From the NCBI GenBank assembly GCA_032622095.1, contig CP136069.1:44370194-44434193 (forward strand): 64,000 nucleotides of DNA. The letters run 5' to 3'. The notes under the pieces are model-generated. The model had not been told where the DNA came from and ran no database searches. It saw only the letters and a program-made list of their open reading frames with translations. A program made the position numbers and the translations under genes. The stretch is from Siphonodentalium dalli. Its lineage: Eukaryota; Mollusca; Scaphopoda; Gadilida; Siphonodentaliidae. This document shows, one piece after another, positions 41,921-52,309 of this stretch. Position 1 is the stretch's first letter, and every line of letters starts with the position of its first letter.

Positions 41921-42101
41921 TAAAGAATATAAGAACAAATTGTTAAAATTGTAAAAAATAATAACAAATGATGAAAAATTGTTAGGCTAATGCATTCTCT
42001 TATATATGCGAGGCGACCTATGGTCGACTCGCATATATAAGACAATGCATTGGCACAGGGTATATGGGTTGATACAAAGTTCGGACCTGGCACTGAAAGG
42101 G
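41921..42101 (+). mobile_element. TTAA element, family B, 5'-truncated copy B6
   Basis: Begins within the spacer (AAAGAATATAAGAAC) after GCTTGCTT. It has an intact hairpin and ends ACCTGGCACTGAAAGGG-TTAA. Confidence 0.8.
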
Positions 42102-42188
42102 TTAATGAACATGCCTTTTCGTTATGCAATAGTTTCCTTCCCCTTTAAAATAAGTGGGTGCACACAAGGGCAGTTGCACCTATCTTAG

Positions 42189-42451
42189 CCCTTTCTATAT
42201 TAAATGGATTCTCCCACCCAGTTATAAAAGTAAATATAGGAATGGTCTAATATTCATTTGGAGGGGTGTTGGTGATGTGTTCAGGAAAAATGAGCAGACA
42301 ACAGTTTGTCAAAAAGATAATACAAGTAAATGTACAGAAGTAAAATTTCATTCTTTGATGGGAAATGTTCAGATGTCGTTTGTTGAACTTATTATCTGAA
42401 CATTTCCAATAGGATAACTTACTCATCAATGATGCTTTAGTATAGAAAGGG
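42189..42451 (+). mobile_element. Family D element, complete uninterrupted copy (263 bp)
   Basis: TTAG/TTAA flanks. TIR CCCTTTCTATATTAAAT / TTTAGTATAGAAAGGG. Half of the hairpin stem is missing (TGTTCAGATGTCGTTTGTTG). This is the reference for the nested copies at 37050 and 52310. Confidence 0.8.
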
Positions 42452-42548
42452 TTAAAGGGCAAATTCTGCCCCTCTGTTGGAAGGCGAAAGGGGCACTGGC
42501 ACTGCCCCTCCCTCAGCCCCTGCTCTAGCATCCTTTTTTTTTCATTAA

Positions 42549-42990
42549 AGATACATTATCTGAATTAACGCTCCTAAATTACTATTTCTTTGACTTTGGG
42601 GTAAAAAATATTTGATTTGAATCGAGGAACCCACCCATCAAAGCTTAGAGTGATCAGATATTGATTTTTGAAGTTTGTTATTTCTCGAGATGTGCAATTA
42701 TTTGTGGCCCAGAAAAACATCGTCAAACGGACGGTCTCGGACAAAATTGAGGATGAAGATAGATAACATTAAAATCAAGTGTAATACGGCCAAATTTTGT
42801 GATACTCAAGTGATAATACGGCCATATTTCATTTGAACAAAATGTTGATAAATATCACGTTTTGGGGAATTTTATACCATAGTTGACAGTGTTTAGCATT
42901 ATTTTGTTGCAATTAATCGATTTTGATAACTAAAGCATATTTTGAAGAATTGTTGTTGTATCTTGTCTTGTCTGATCGGATTGATTACCT
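42549..42990 (+). mobile_element. TTAA element, family H (442 bp)
   Basis: TTAA at 42545-42548 and 42991-42994. AGATACATTATCTG left, GATTACCT right. Confidence 0.78.
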
Positions 42991-43054
42991 TTAACAGAAA
43001 TACAATCTATGATCAGTCTTAACCCTTTCCTTCTCATTGACGTGTTATTCCAAG

Positions 43055-43442
43055 CCTGCGTTTAGTGTGCCTGTCATTTGCAGAATGAGGTCCCCAGAGG
43101 GTGTATTTAGTGACGCTATCCCACATATCTGGCTAGCATCACCAAATTCACCCTCTGGGGACCTCATTCTGCATGGTCTCATCTGCTATGGGAGACATAG
43201 ACTCAGATTGAAGTTCCCAAATGGTGAATATTGTGATGTACACCCATTGGGAACCTCGATTATGCAATGTGTCATCTACCAATTTGGGGATATAGAGAAA
43301 CTAAAACTAAAAAAGAAATAGAATATATGTGAAGAAGTTTCTACAGAAATTTGATAATAAAGAAACTTTCCAGAGAAGATGAGGCCTAAGCAGAATGAGG
43401 TCCCCAGAGGGTGAATTTAGTTATGCTAGCCTGCTATGCTTT
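43055..43442 (+). mobile_element. Family F element, subtype 2, 3'-truncated
   Basis: Outer end GCGTTTAGTGTGCCTGTC, first palindrome and middle complete. The second palindrome stops at its centre (TAGCCTGCTATGC) and the other arm is missing. Confidence 0.78.
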
Positions 43443-43444
43443 TG

Positions 43445-43617
43445 TTGTTCCCTAATAGGAAATTATCTGAACATTTTCCACCAATGACTAGGAATCATTC
43501 TACACTTGCATTATCTGCTGTCTGCTTGTATATCGTGAACACCCCTTCAGATGAATAGACTATTCCCATGTATACTTTTCTGACTGATGGGACCATCTAT
43601 TTAGTAAAGAAAGGGTT
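43445..43617 (-). mobile_element. Family D fragment, inverted
   Basis: AAATTATCTGAACATTTTCC, CTGCTGTCTGCTTGTATATC, CAGATGAATAGACTATTCC, ATTTAGTAAAGAAAGGG-TTAA. Same layout as 28240-28378. Confidence 0.65.
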
Positions 43618-44110
43618 AAAAATCTTGAAATTTGATGTACTCGGGTCCTGATAAAGTGGCATCGACAGAGAAGTTTCCGTGAGCAATATATTCATCCAAC
43701 TGGAAAAGTGAGGCCTCCAACGTCACCAAATTAAATTGCGAAACTCCAACACGAATGTGCTATTAGCTCTATAAAAGTCTACAAACTCATGACTAAATTA
43801 ACCAATCAGTTTCAAGTAATGAGAAATCGCGACGTGTGTATCCATTTCTCAGGTTTCCAATTTACCGCCGATGATTTTGATGAATCGTACGTGTGACGTT
43901 CTTCAACGGGTTAGACAAGTTTCTCATTAGACTGATCAATCATTCCCCATTTAGCTATGGCCCCCTGTGATTGCCCGATGTAAATGTACAAGACCAACAC
44001 CCCATGTGATTGCATGTCATGCGGCAGAAATTTGTTCAGTACAGATATGTCTGATTCCAAGACCATATTTCATTTGTTGATTAGGCCGCACATTCAAAAC
44101 TCAAAATATT
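43618..44110. other. No gene seen
   Basis: No repeat or coding frame recognised. Confidence 0.4.
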
Positions 44111-44111
44111 T

Positions 44112-44404
44112 TTTTTTTACTGCCTGTCAAAATGACAGACACCAAAAGGATGGTGTTGGTCATTTCAAAATGGTGCCTGTCAAACTTTCAGATGTACTGT
44201 ATGAGAAAGTATTTAAATTTCCAATTGACTTATTATTCGTCAATGATGCACACATTTTAGTGAGCATCCAATCGCCACATGGGAAAAACCCATAAAATTA
44301 TAATTTTCAAAAAATTTATGTCGATTAATAAATACACATGCAATTCACAAATGACATAATTATATTCACTCTGAATTTATCTGAAATTAAAAAAGAACTA
44401 TAAA
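44112..44404 (+). repeat. Dispersed ~295-bp repeat W, copy 1
   Basis: Nearly identical to 54742-55041: ACTGCCTGT, AATGACAGACACCAAA, GGATGGTGTTGGTCATTTC, GATTAATAAATACACATGC, CATAATTATATTC. A 103-residue open frame starts upstream of the repeat and stops within it. In the second copy the frame is different at both ends. Confidence 0.85.
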
Positions 44405-44807
44405 AAATTTCATATTGGGTTCGTAAACCAGGATATTGGATTAATAATTATGTTGATTAAAGAAAGAACCACTTTAGAATGGATTCTCAGTATTAACTAA
44501 ATGGTAAGGTATACATGTATATGTAGATTATGCATGATGGAAGGAGGCAGAGGAAATCAGCCAAAAAGTAGCGTCTCAAGTTTACCAAGTAAAGAGGTTT
44601 CAAGTAATTTGAAAAAGTTGAGGGGTGTGGGGTGGGTGACATCACATGTAATGTATGCTTTAAAAATTTGATCAGGTGAATAGCTGGGCAATGCTGGAAA
44701 TAGTGAGAGAAAAATCACTTTTTTGCTTGTGGGAAATGGAAAAGAAAAAAGAAATAATTGTTTTCAAATAAACGAAGCCATAGGATCATAGCATAGTAGA
44801 GAGTTAG
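44405..44807. other. No gene seen
   Basis: No repeat or coding frame recognised. Confidence 0.4.
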
Positions 44808-44995
44808 CATAATGCCCTAAATAATCGACTCCTTAACCACAGCAGAATTATGGGTAATTTTTCAGGATTTAGTCGGAAATATGGCTTGTTGCCATTCGAG
44901 AGCTTTCCGATGAACAAGCCATATTTCTGACTAAATCCTGAAAAATTACCCATAATTCTGCTGTGGTTAAGGAGTTGATTATTTAGGGCATTAAT
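44808..44995. mobile_element. Family E foldback MITE
   Basis: AATGCCCTAAATAATCGACT left, GATTATTTAGGGCATTA right; the outermost bases are eroded. The centre is shortened to GCCATTCGAGAGCTTTC. Confidence 0.8.
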
Positions 44996-45308
44996 GCAGG
45001 CCCAACATGAAATCCTTTAACCTGATTACTTCATACAACCCTCTGGTGTTTCTTTGATGTTGGTGGTAATTATCATTTTAGAAATGGCAATCAGAATATG
45101 AACAATAGTTCAATGTATGCAAATATATACCAAGGAATGAAAGGTCGCCATAGTAATTAAGCCGATGTTTGGGGGGCAATGAACTGGTCAGTGATCCAGC
45201 CAAGATGAAAGTAGACTCATGCTAATCCAGCTGATTGGTATGGACAGAGAAAAACTGTAGTAAGCCAAACTATGATCTGTGATGATGGAGTGATTGCTAG
45301 CATATTAA

Positions 45309-45700
45309 CCCTTTACCCAACAGAACGGCCCTGTGCCAATGCATTCTCTTATATATGCGAGTCGACCATAGGTCGCCTCGCATATATAAGAGAATGCATT
45401 GGCTTAACACATTAAAAATTATAAAATTGTTAAAGAATGTAAGAAAAAATGGTAAAAAGTGTTAAAAAAAGATTTGTTTTAGGCCAATGCATTCTCTTAT
45501 ATATGCGAGGCGACCTATGGTCGACTCGCATATATAAGAGAATGCATTGGCACAGGGCATACCTGTAACTATCACAATGTGGTCAAGGAGCCGGTTCCAA
45601 TGATATCCATATTTGTATGGTTCTATTGAGACAGACCGAAGATATTTTAGGCTGTTGAAGCTTTATTTGGCCGGTTTTGGCCGGTTTGTTGGGTAAAGGG
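45309..45700 (+). mobile_element. TTAA element, family A, copy A5 (392 bp)
   Basis: TTAA at 45305-45308 and 45701-45704. Both hairpins perfect by eye; ends CCCTTTACCCAACA / TGTTGGGTAAAGGG exact. Together with A7 it is the best guide to the active sequence. Confidence 0.93.
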
Positions 45701-45880
45701 TTAAAAGGGGCATGCCTTCAAGAAAGAACAGGGTTTGGCAGAAGTACTGAGGGGCAAAGGGAACAGCCTTCCTGGGAGGGGGTGGAGGAGAGGGGATTAT
45801 GGAGTGGAGGGTTGGTATGGGGGGTGTTGTTGGTGCACAAGCCCCATAAGCCTAAATTTAAAGAAAATGGATTTTACATA
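45701..45880. other. G-rich stretch, no gene
   Basis: GGGAGGGGGTGGAGGAGAGGGG-type sequence. A 77-residue frame begins in element A5 and is low-complexity. Confidence 0.4.
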
Positions 45881-45991
45881 AAATGCCCTAAGTATATGAT
45901 GACCCTTTAACTACAGCAAAATTATGGGAATTTTTCAGGATTTTAGTCGGAAATATGGCTTGTTGCCATTCATCAGAAAGCTCTCACCGAG
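45881..45991 (+). mobile_element. Family E, left arm only
   Basis: AAATGCCCTAAGTATATGA... through GGCTTGTTGCCATTCATC to AAAGCTCTCACCGAG, then unrelated family M sequence. Confidence 0.75.
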
Positions 45992-45994
45992 ATA

Positions 45995-46105
45995 GATCAT
46001 ATGCCAGTTGAGATCATATTCCACCAGTTCAAAACCTGGGACTTTTTTTTATGTTCTGACAGGGAACTATATAACATGGAGATGTGCATGTAATATATTT
46101 CTCCT
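45995..46105 (+). repeat. Family M, partial arm
   Basis: GATCATATTCCACCAGTTCAAAACC, TTCTGACAGGGAACTATATAAC. Confidence 0.6.
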
Positions 46106-46112
46106 TAGTTAA

Positions 46113-46564
46113 CCCTTTGAGTGCCACGGGCCGATCTCATCGGCCCTAATTTATGGTGTGTAAAATCGGCCCTAAAAAAAAAGAATGTTTTTTTTGGGGG
46201 TTGAATTTTTTTTGGGTATGCTTAAGCAGGCTATAGCGAATTTAAAAACAAACTGGATAACACCTTAGGGGCATGTTATAACTCAAAACTATCACCAAGT
46301 ATTCATAGTAATATTTTTGATGCCCATGAAAAACGTGAGATTCCCTGGCACTAAACCTACAAAATAAGTCTGTTAAAGAATATAAGAAAAAATTATTAAA
46401 ATTGTAAAAAATTGTAAAAAATAATAACAAATGATGAAAAATTGCTAGGCCAATGCATTCTCTTATATATGCGAGGTATGGTCGACTCGCATATATAAGA
46501 GAATGCATTGGCACAGGGTATATGGGTTGATACAAAAATCAGACCTGGCACTGAATTTTTAGGG
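46113..46564 (+). mobile_element. TTAA element, family B, copy B7 (452 bp)
   Basis: Left end CCCTTTGAGTGCCACGGG (B'-type), right end ACCTGGCACTGAATTTTTAGGG (B-type with a 5-base interruption). A hybrid of the two sub-families. One hairpin with a shortened loop. Confidence 0.85.
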
Positions 46565-46582
46565 TTAATAAAAGAAGTATAA

Positions 46583-46825
46583 ACATTAGATAAAGAATTA
46601 TCTAATCAGGGATATTCGTCCTGGTATTCGGCTATTAAATCTGCCATGATTATATTTAACATTGATCTGAATTGTATAACGGAAGACAATTTAGATGACC
46701 TGATCACAAGTTCTTATGAAAAATCAATTGAATCTCATCTCCTATATCTAGCTGAAAAAGTACCAGATAGCAAATTACATTTACATGGCAAGTTGAAAAT
46801 CAAAGTTGAGTGCCATGATATTTAA
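46583..46825 (+). pseudogene. LINE reverse-transcriptase C-terminal region, fragment 1
   Basis: An 80-codon frame without ATG. It contains QGYSSWYSAIKSAMIIF, later YEKSIESHLLYL and SKLHLHGKLK, ending in TAA at 46823. The motif order (G....W...I, then W/L-x3-SKL-x-H/TY-x-x-K/LK) matches the region between the RT thumb and the terminal Cys/His domain in CR1-like elements. The family expects ~30 more residues before the Cys/His part, which is found only at 48.2 kb. Confidence 0.55.
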
Positions 46826-47489
46826 CAGCACTTCGGATAAGTGCTCATTCTCTAGCAATTGAGAAGGATAGACACGAGAGGCCGATCACGATCGGCAGAT
46901 GTTTAACCCATCCCTTGGCGATAGTAAATTGTTATAATCAGAATCATAATCTTTTAATGTTGAATTATAGAGTATACTGTTATGATATGAAGTAGTATAT
47001 GGCAAATGTACATAATAACCAGTAATAACACAAATTATTGGAATGTATGAGTCAATATAGAAGGGTTAATATAACGTCTAAACTCTAGAGCCTGTCACCA
47101 CTATCATAGTATAAGCAGTTCTATTCATGTTGTTGCAAATTGCCATGTGAGATACCAAAATAATATAATTATTTATTTAATGGAAAAGGTTAAAAGACAT
47201 GGAATGGGTAAAAGGGGTTAAATCACCTATCTCTGCCCTGTTTGATCCAATGTAGTCCCATCATCCAAGGACTTAGAGAGCTCCATTAGTCTAGTTAAAT
47301 AAATTCACATTAAGTTGTGGTTAATAAGATAGCTAAATCAATTTATCCAATAATTCACTAATTTGTGTCTCTTATACAGAGGGAACATATGAGGGCTATA
47401 AATAACTCTCAATAAACCATGTCTTTTTATCTCTCTCACAGAGAAGCTGTGAGGCTGAGGTATTCATTAATTGTAAGTTACTTGGGTTA
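46826..47489. other. No gene seen; possible decayed TTAA insert at 46906-47064
   Basis: TTAACCCATCCCTTGG at 46902 and TATAGAAGGGTTAA ending at 47068 may be eroded ends of a TTAA element, but no second copy was found. Confidence 0.35.
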
Positions 47490-48100
47490 TAATTGGATAA
47501 TTCTTAGTTGAAAAAGGGCCATATCTCTGGTATAACAAATTGGATCTAACCCATATTCAAACTCGTTCTGTATTTTGAGTTGAGAAACTCATATACCAAA
47601 TTTGGCTCCTATCAGATGAAAAATGGTTGCTTTATCGAAGTATGTGTGAACTATATGTCAAAGGACCATAACTCCATTAAAAAACATCCGATCAAACCCA
47701 TATTCGAACTCAATCAGTATGTTGGTCTGAGAACCTCATATACCATATTTGGTTACAATCAGATAAAAAATGTTTGAGTTATGGCAGAATTCATGAATTC
47801 TAAGTCAAAAAAGGGCCATAACTCTGTAAAAAAAACTCGGATCAAACCCATATTCGAACTCGGTCTGTATTTTGGGCCGAGAAACTCACATACCAAATTT
47901 GGTTCCGATCAGATAAAAAATGTTTGAGTTATGGCAGAATGCGTGAATTCTAAGTCGAAAAAGTTCCATAACTCTGTAAAAAAAAGTCGGATCAAACCCA
48001 TATTCGAACTCGATCTGTATTTTGGGCTGAAAACCCCATATACAAAATTTGGTTTTGATAAGGTAGAAAATGTTTGAGTTATCGCATTACACGTAAAGTG
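47490..48100 (+). repeat. Tandem cassette L, four units (~149 bp)
   Basis: Units marked by GGGCCATAACTCTG-like words at about 47517, 47665, 47813 and 47963. Each also has GATCAAACCCATATTCGAAC, TCTGTATTTTGGG, AACTCATATACCAAATTTGG and CAGATAAAAAATGTTTGAG. It lies between two pieces of one LINE protein. Confidence 0.9.
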
Positions 48101-48165
48101 TCTACGGACGGACAGACGGACGGACGGACAGACGGACGGACAGACGGACGGACGGACGAACGACG
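48101..48165 (+). repeat. (GGAC/GGACA)n microsatellite ending cassette L
   Basis: About 12 copies of GGACGGACA-type repeats directly after the last cassette unit. Open frames of 63-127 residues across it are repeat read-through. Confidence 0.95.
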
Positions 48166-48179
48166 AGTGGTCAATACGG

Positions 48180-48442
48180 ACAACGACACTATGTTTACCA
48201 TACATGGTATGGGTAAACATAAAAAACGACCCAAACCAGATATTAAAGATCGCATTTGTAAAGAATTCAAGACAGTAGAAAACGAAAAACATTTATTTTT
48301 ATTTTGTAAGAAAAATTCTAAGCACAGAACAAATCGGATAGATAAAATGGGTATAGAATTTGATTTTCAGGGCTTAGTTCCAAATACAGAAACATCATTG
48401 CAACTTTTGCAAAGTATTCTTTGTCCAGAATCATGCACCTAG
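48180..48442 (+). pseudogene. LINE reverse-transcriptase C-terminal region, fragment 2
   Basis: The open frame contains GKHKKRPKPDIKDRICKEF followed by TVENEKHLFLFCKK, then a leucine-rich tail, and ends in TAG at 48440. RIC-x-(C/F), (E)NE-x-H-x4-C is the terminal Cys/His domain of non-LTR retrotransposons; the second cysteine is replaced by Phe. It would follow fragment 1 directly if cassette L and its surroundings were removed. Confidence 0.6.
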
Positions 48443-48536
48443 TGATACAAGACATACATGTAGTTTTATCGAACAATCACTGAATATCAGGTCATCTAAT
48501 AATTCCTAATTTCAAATACTAATATTAGGTATTTAA

Positions 48537-48702
48537 CCCTTTGAGTGCCAGGTCCGATTTTTGTATCAACCCATATACCCTGTGCCAATGCATTCTCTTA
48601 TATATGCGAGTCGACCATTTTTTTTTTTTTTTTTACAATTTTAATATATATTTTATTGTGTAGGTTTAGGGCCGATAATATCGGCCCCTGGCACTCAAAG
48701 GG
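48537..48702 (-). mobile_element. TTAA element, family B', copy B8 (166 bp) with half hairpin
   Basis: Ends CCCTTTGAGTGCCAGG / CCTGGCACTCAAAGGG, TTAA both sides. The hairpin's first arm runs to GAGTCGACCAT, the centre, and then changes to a T-run. The second arm is deleted. Confidence 0.85.
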
Positions 48703-48827
48703 TTAAACATGCATATTATTGGTCAGTATTTATTCCAGTCTGTTATTGTCAGTATTTTGTTACATGTCATGACAAACATCACTGGATAGTGGTCAGTCAA
48801 TAAAGTATTCTATAGAGGATCTCACAT

Positions 48828-48958
48828 GAGTTACTATTTTATACGGAATTTATCAACCGAGTTCACTAAATTCGATTTGAGCCGAGGTTTACCGAGGCTC
48901 AAATAGAATTTAGTGGACGAGGTTGATAAATTACGTATAAAATAGGACGAGTGTGAGA
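48828..48958. repeat. ~130-bp palindrome X
   Basis: CTCACATGAGTTACTATTTTATAC...GATTTGAGCCGAGG meets its inverse at TTTACC and unfolds to GTATAAAATAGGACGAGTGTGAG. It has some mismatches. Only one copy in the window; the open frame over it (48834-49046, minus) is palindrome read-through. Confidence 0.7.
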
Positions 48959-49190
48959 TACTTTTTATCACATGATAAAATAAACGCGAAGCAATGCGAA
49001 ATATCCATCGAAAACAACGATAAAAACCGCAGCGATCGCAAGTCATTTTAAGAACGATGTGACGTCATCGCACGCGCTAATATTAAACGTGTCTCTTATC
49101 GATAATTATGAAACTGCTTTTATGGGCAAATTATGTGATAAATTCTATTCTATTCCATAATAAGTGGCACATAATAATGTATTCACAGTA

Positions 49191-49318
49191 AAGTAATGCC
49201 CTAAGTAATCGACCCCTTAACCACAGCAGAATTATGGGTAATTTTTCAGGATTTAGTCGGAAATATGGCTTGTTGCCATTCATCGGAAAGCTCTCACCTA
49301 TTATTTAGGGCATTACTG
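49191..49318 (+). mobile_element. Family E with right arm deleted but end retained
   Basis: The left arm is complete to AAAGCTCTCACC and then jumps straight to TATTATTTAGGGCATTACTG-TA, so ~85 bases from the centre outward are missing. Confidence 0.82.
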
Positions 49319-49499
49319 TAGATGAAGGTCCCAGATTGAAATTACAAAATTTAGGCGACTTAATCACTCTGCCTCGCTAACACATGAAATGTTCCCCGGG
49401 CAATTAATTCAATGTTTATCACGAAATCTGCTCACAAAAGTTGGCTGAATAACGTAATCTCGAGCTAGGACCTTCGCCTCCTGTGAAATGAATCAATAA

Positions 49500-49660
49500 G
49501 GAAGATGTATACTCTAAGAAATATGTTTTAATACCTGCGTTATTTTTTCAATGTTATAAAGTTCCTTGTCAGAACTTCCCAGGTTTTGAACTGATGGAAT
49601 ATGATCTCCACGGACGAAGCCAGAGTTCAGATTCCAGCCATGATATACATGTAGCAAGGT
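49500..49660 (-). repeat. Family M arm
   Basis: CTAAGAAATATGTTTTAATACC, TATAAAGTTCCTTGTCAGAAC, TGATGGAATATGATCTCCACGG, CAGCCATGAT. Confidence 0.6.
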
Positions 49661-49686
49661 GAAGACCAAAATGTTGGTCTATTTAA

Positions 49687-49932
49687 CCCTTCCATGGCAG
49701 GAAATTTTGTGTAAACCCTGTGTCAATTGATTCTGTTATATTTGCATGTCTCCAACAGGGAGCCTCGCATATGTAAGTGAATACATTGGCCTAACAATAT
49801 TTACCTTGACCTGGCAAGCCAGTGCATTCTCTTATATATGCTATGCTCCCTATGGAAGACTTGCATACATAAGAGAATTCACTGGCACATGACATGTAAT
49901 GCTGCACCAGCACCGCTTCAGTCATGAATGGG
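49687..49932 (+). mobile_element. TTAA element, family C, copy C10 (246 bp)
   Basis: TTAA at 49683; right end CAGTCATGAATGGGATAA is mutated. Inserted within a family M arm pair: the M words resume at 49937. Two decayed hairpins. Confidence 0.78.
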
Positions 49933-49936
49933 ATAA

Positions 49937-50070
49937 TACTTGCATTAATTTTTCAACTGTTATAGACTTCCTTGTCAGAATTTCCAAAAGTTCCCAGGTT
50001 TAGAACTGATGGAATATGATCTCCACGGGCGAGCCAAAGTTGAGATTCAAGCCATGATTTAACAAGGTGA
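49937..50070 (-). repeat. Family M arm, second copy
   Basis: CTTGCATTAATTTTTCAACTG, TGATGGAATATGATCTCCACGG, CAAGCCATGAT. Near-duplicate of 49550-49680, so an M segment flanks element C10 on both sides. Confidence 0.6.
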
Positions 50071-50094
50071 AGACCAAAATGATGGCTCATTTAA

Positions 50095-50535
50095 CCCTTT
50101 CAGTGCCAAGTCCGATTTTTGTATCAACCCATATACCCTGTGCCAATGCATTCTCTTATATATGCGAGTCGACCATAGGTCGCATCGCATATATAAGAGA
50201 ATGCATTGGCCTAACAAATTTTCATCATTTGTTATTATTTATTACAATTTTTTACAATTTTAATAATTTTTTCTTATATTCTACTCTCTTTCAGTGCCAG
50301 ACTTATTTTGTAGGTTTAGTGCCAGGGAATCTTACGTTTTTCATGGGTATCAAAATTATTACTATGAATACTTGGTGATAGTTTTGAGTTATAACATGCC
50401 CCTAAGGTTTTAACCAGTTTGTTTTTAAATCTGTTATAGCATGCCTAAGCATACCCAAAAAAAATTCAACCCCAAAAAAAAATAATTATGTTTTAAAATT
50501 AGGGCCGATGAGATCGGCCCCTGGCACTGAAAGGG
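50095..50535 (-). mobile_element. TTAA element, family B, copy B9 (441 bp), inverted
   Basis: CCCTTTCAGTGCCAAGTCC left, GGCCCCTGGCACTGAAAGGG right, TTAA flanks. A second internal TTTCAGTGCCAGAC (50290) looks like a duplicated end. The 103-residue frame is read-through. Confidence 0.9.
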
Positions 50536-51019
50536 TTAAAGAAGGGGGATTTACGTAACCTCTCAGAAATTGAGCTTTAAAACCTTAAAGTTGTTTCTGA
50601 TGGTGAACACGGCAACAACATCAGCAAGCTGCTTTACGCGATGCCGTTTTGGTTGTACTAACAAACCATACAAAGATCACCCAAGTCACAAGATGAACAA
50701 CACATGCCAAACTTTGATTAAAAGGAAACCAAAGACACGATGGCCATTTTCAGAAGCCACATTCAGTGCCCCAATGTATTTATTATCTAAATAATTAATT
50801 CTCTCTGAAAACTGTTTGCTTGGGTATCCTTGTGTTACATAGGGAAATATAATCTCTAACCAAAGAGTTCAAACGCAGCTGGGGTAGAATTTTCAACCTT
50901 TGTAGAAAGCCAGAAAAAAAGGAAGAACTTTCGATTATTGTTTATCACAAACACCAAGCTTCATAATCTGTTCAACAATGTTGGACATGCAAGGCCACCC
51001 ATGAAATTTTCTGGACATA
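50536..51019 (+). other. No gene supported; one 74-codon frame
   Basis: 50570-50794 (+) is an open frame outside recognised repeats, with a Cys/Lys-rich middle (ASCFTRCRFGCTNKPYK). Family not recognised and the coding signal was not tested. Confidence 0.2.
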
Positions 51020-51126
51020 CAGTAGTGCCCTAAATAATCGACTCCTTAACCACAGCAGAATTATAGGTAACTTTTCAGGATTTTAGTCGGAAATACGGCT
51101 TGTTGACATTCATCGGAAAGCTCTCA
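51020..51126 (+). mobile_element. Family E, left arm only
   Basis: TACAGTAGTGCCCTAAATAATC to AAAGCTCTCAGTGAG; stops at the palindrome centre. Confidence 0.85.
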
Positions 51127-52000
51127 GTGAGTATATCCATCAGAATGACTATGTTAAATCAGCCAGAATCCAGCTGCTGGGTAAATAAACAATCAGTCAC
51201 CAACAAAACCTAGACATTGTCAAAATGAGAAAAGGAGACACTCTCTCTCACCCAGCACTATCAAAATGTATCACAATATTCATCACTAAAGTGATATGAT
51301 TTGGCAACATATTTCCAATTTCTGGACAGATTTCTACATGTAAAAAAGCCTCTTCCAGTCTGTGCATTTTGACACACCTGATCTAATTAAAACTCTAATT
51401 AGCACACCTGTGAAATTATTTGGGCATTTTTAATTTTTTTTTATCATAATGAAGTGGAAGTATGAATTCTTTGGGGACAATAATATTACGCATGCTCGGA
51501 GTTCAACTTTAAAGTGGATATCCATGAGAATGCCTGAATGACTCCGAATTAAATCAAACAGAATCCAGCTGCTGGATAAATAATAAACGATCAGTCGCCA
51601 TCAAAACCTAGACATCGTCAAAACGAGACAAGGAGACACCCTCCCTTACCCACCATTATCAAAATGTACGTACCACAATATTCATCACTAAAGTGATATG
51701 ATTTGGCAACATATTACTAATTTCTGGACAGATTTCTACATGTAAAATGCCTCTTCCAGTCTGTGCATATTGACACACCTGATCTAATTAACAATCTAAT
51801 TAGCACACCTGTGAAATTATTTGGGCATTTTTAACATTTTTTTTTATCATAATGAAGTGGAAGTATGAATTCTTTGGGGACAATAATATTACGCATGCTC
51901 GGAGTTCAACTTTAAAGTGGATATCCATGAGAATGCCCGAATGACTCCGAATTAAATCAACCAGAATCAAGCTGCTGGATAAATAAATAATCACAGTCGC
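51127..52000 (+). repeat. ~400-bp tandem repeat, two full units and a start
   Basis: GAATCCAGCTGCTGG recurs at about 51167, 51562 and (GAATCAAGCTGCTGG) 51963. TTTCTGGACAGATTTCTACATGT recurs at 51320 and 51722. GCATGCTCGGAGTTCAAC recurs at 51492 and 51894. Very high identity suggests a recent duplication. Confidence 0.9.
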
Positions 52001-52305
52001 TATCAGCGGGAGGTTGGATCATCATGATTGGTGAAATGCTATTATCAAGGTGCAGTGTGAAATTATCCACGCTCGCACTTCACGACTCCCTGCTTAATTA
52101 GAATTACAAGTGTCCTGAGCGGAAAATGTGGTAATATTGCATTAGAATACCATATGATCCTGTGTTATTGAGTTAGGGTGCTAGCTTCCATCTGCCGGAA
52201 GGGGATACTGCATATGCACTAAGGCATTAGAGAAGGAGATGAAAATGGTGTATATGTTGCCATGCACCCTGCATACCCTAATGACAACCTTCCTGCCCAC
52301 GCATA
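52001..52305. other. No gene seen
   Basis: No repeat or coding frame recognised. Confidence 0.4.
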
Positions 52306-52309
52306 TTAA

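Noticed and set aside
43984-44295. 103-residue open frame at repeat W
   Set aside because: The second W copy at 54.7 kb has a different frame boundary and the shared part is not distinguished from non-coding; no motif.
46902-47068. A further TTAA element with ends CCCATCCC / AGAAGGG
   Set aside because: Ends are only loosely inverted and no second copy was seen; kept as a possibility in the feature note only.
48074-48270. Protein with TDGRTDGRTDG or PSVRPSV repeats
   Set aside because: Read-through of the GGAC microsatellite; only the part after ~48180 resembles a LINE protein.
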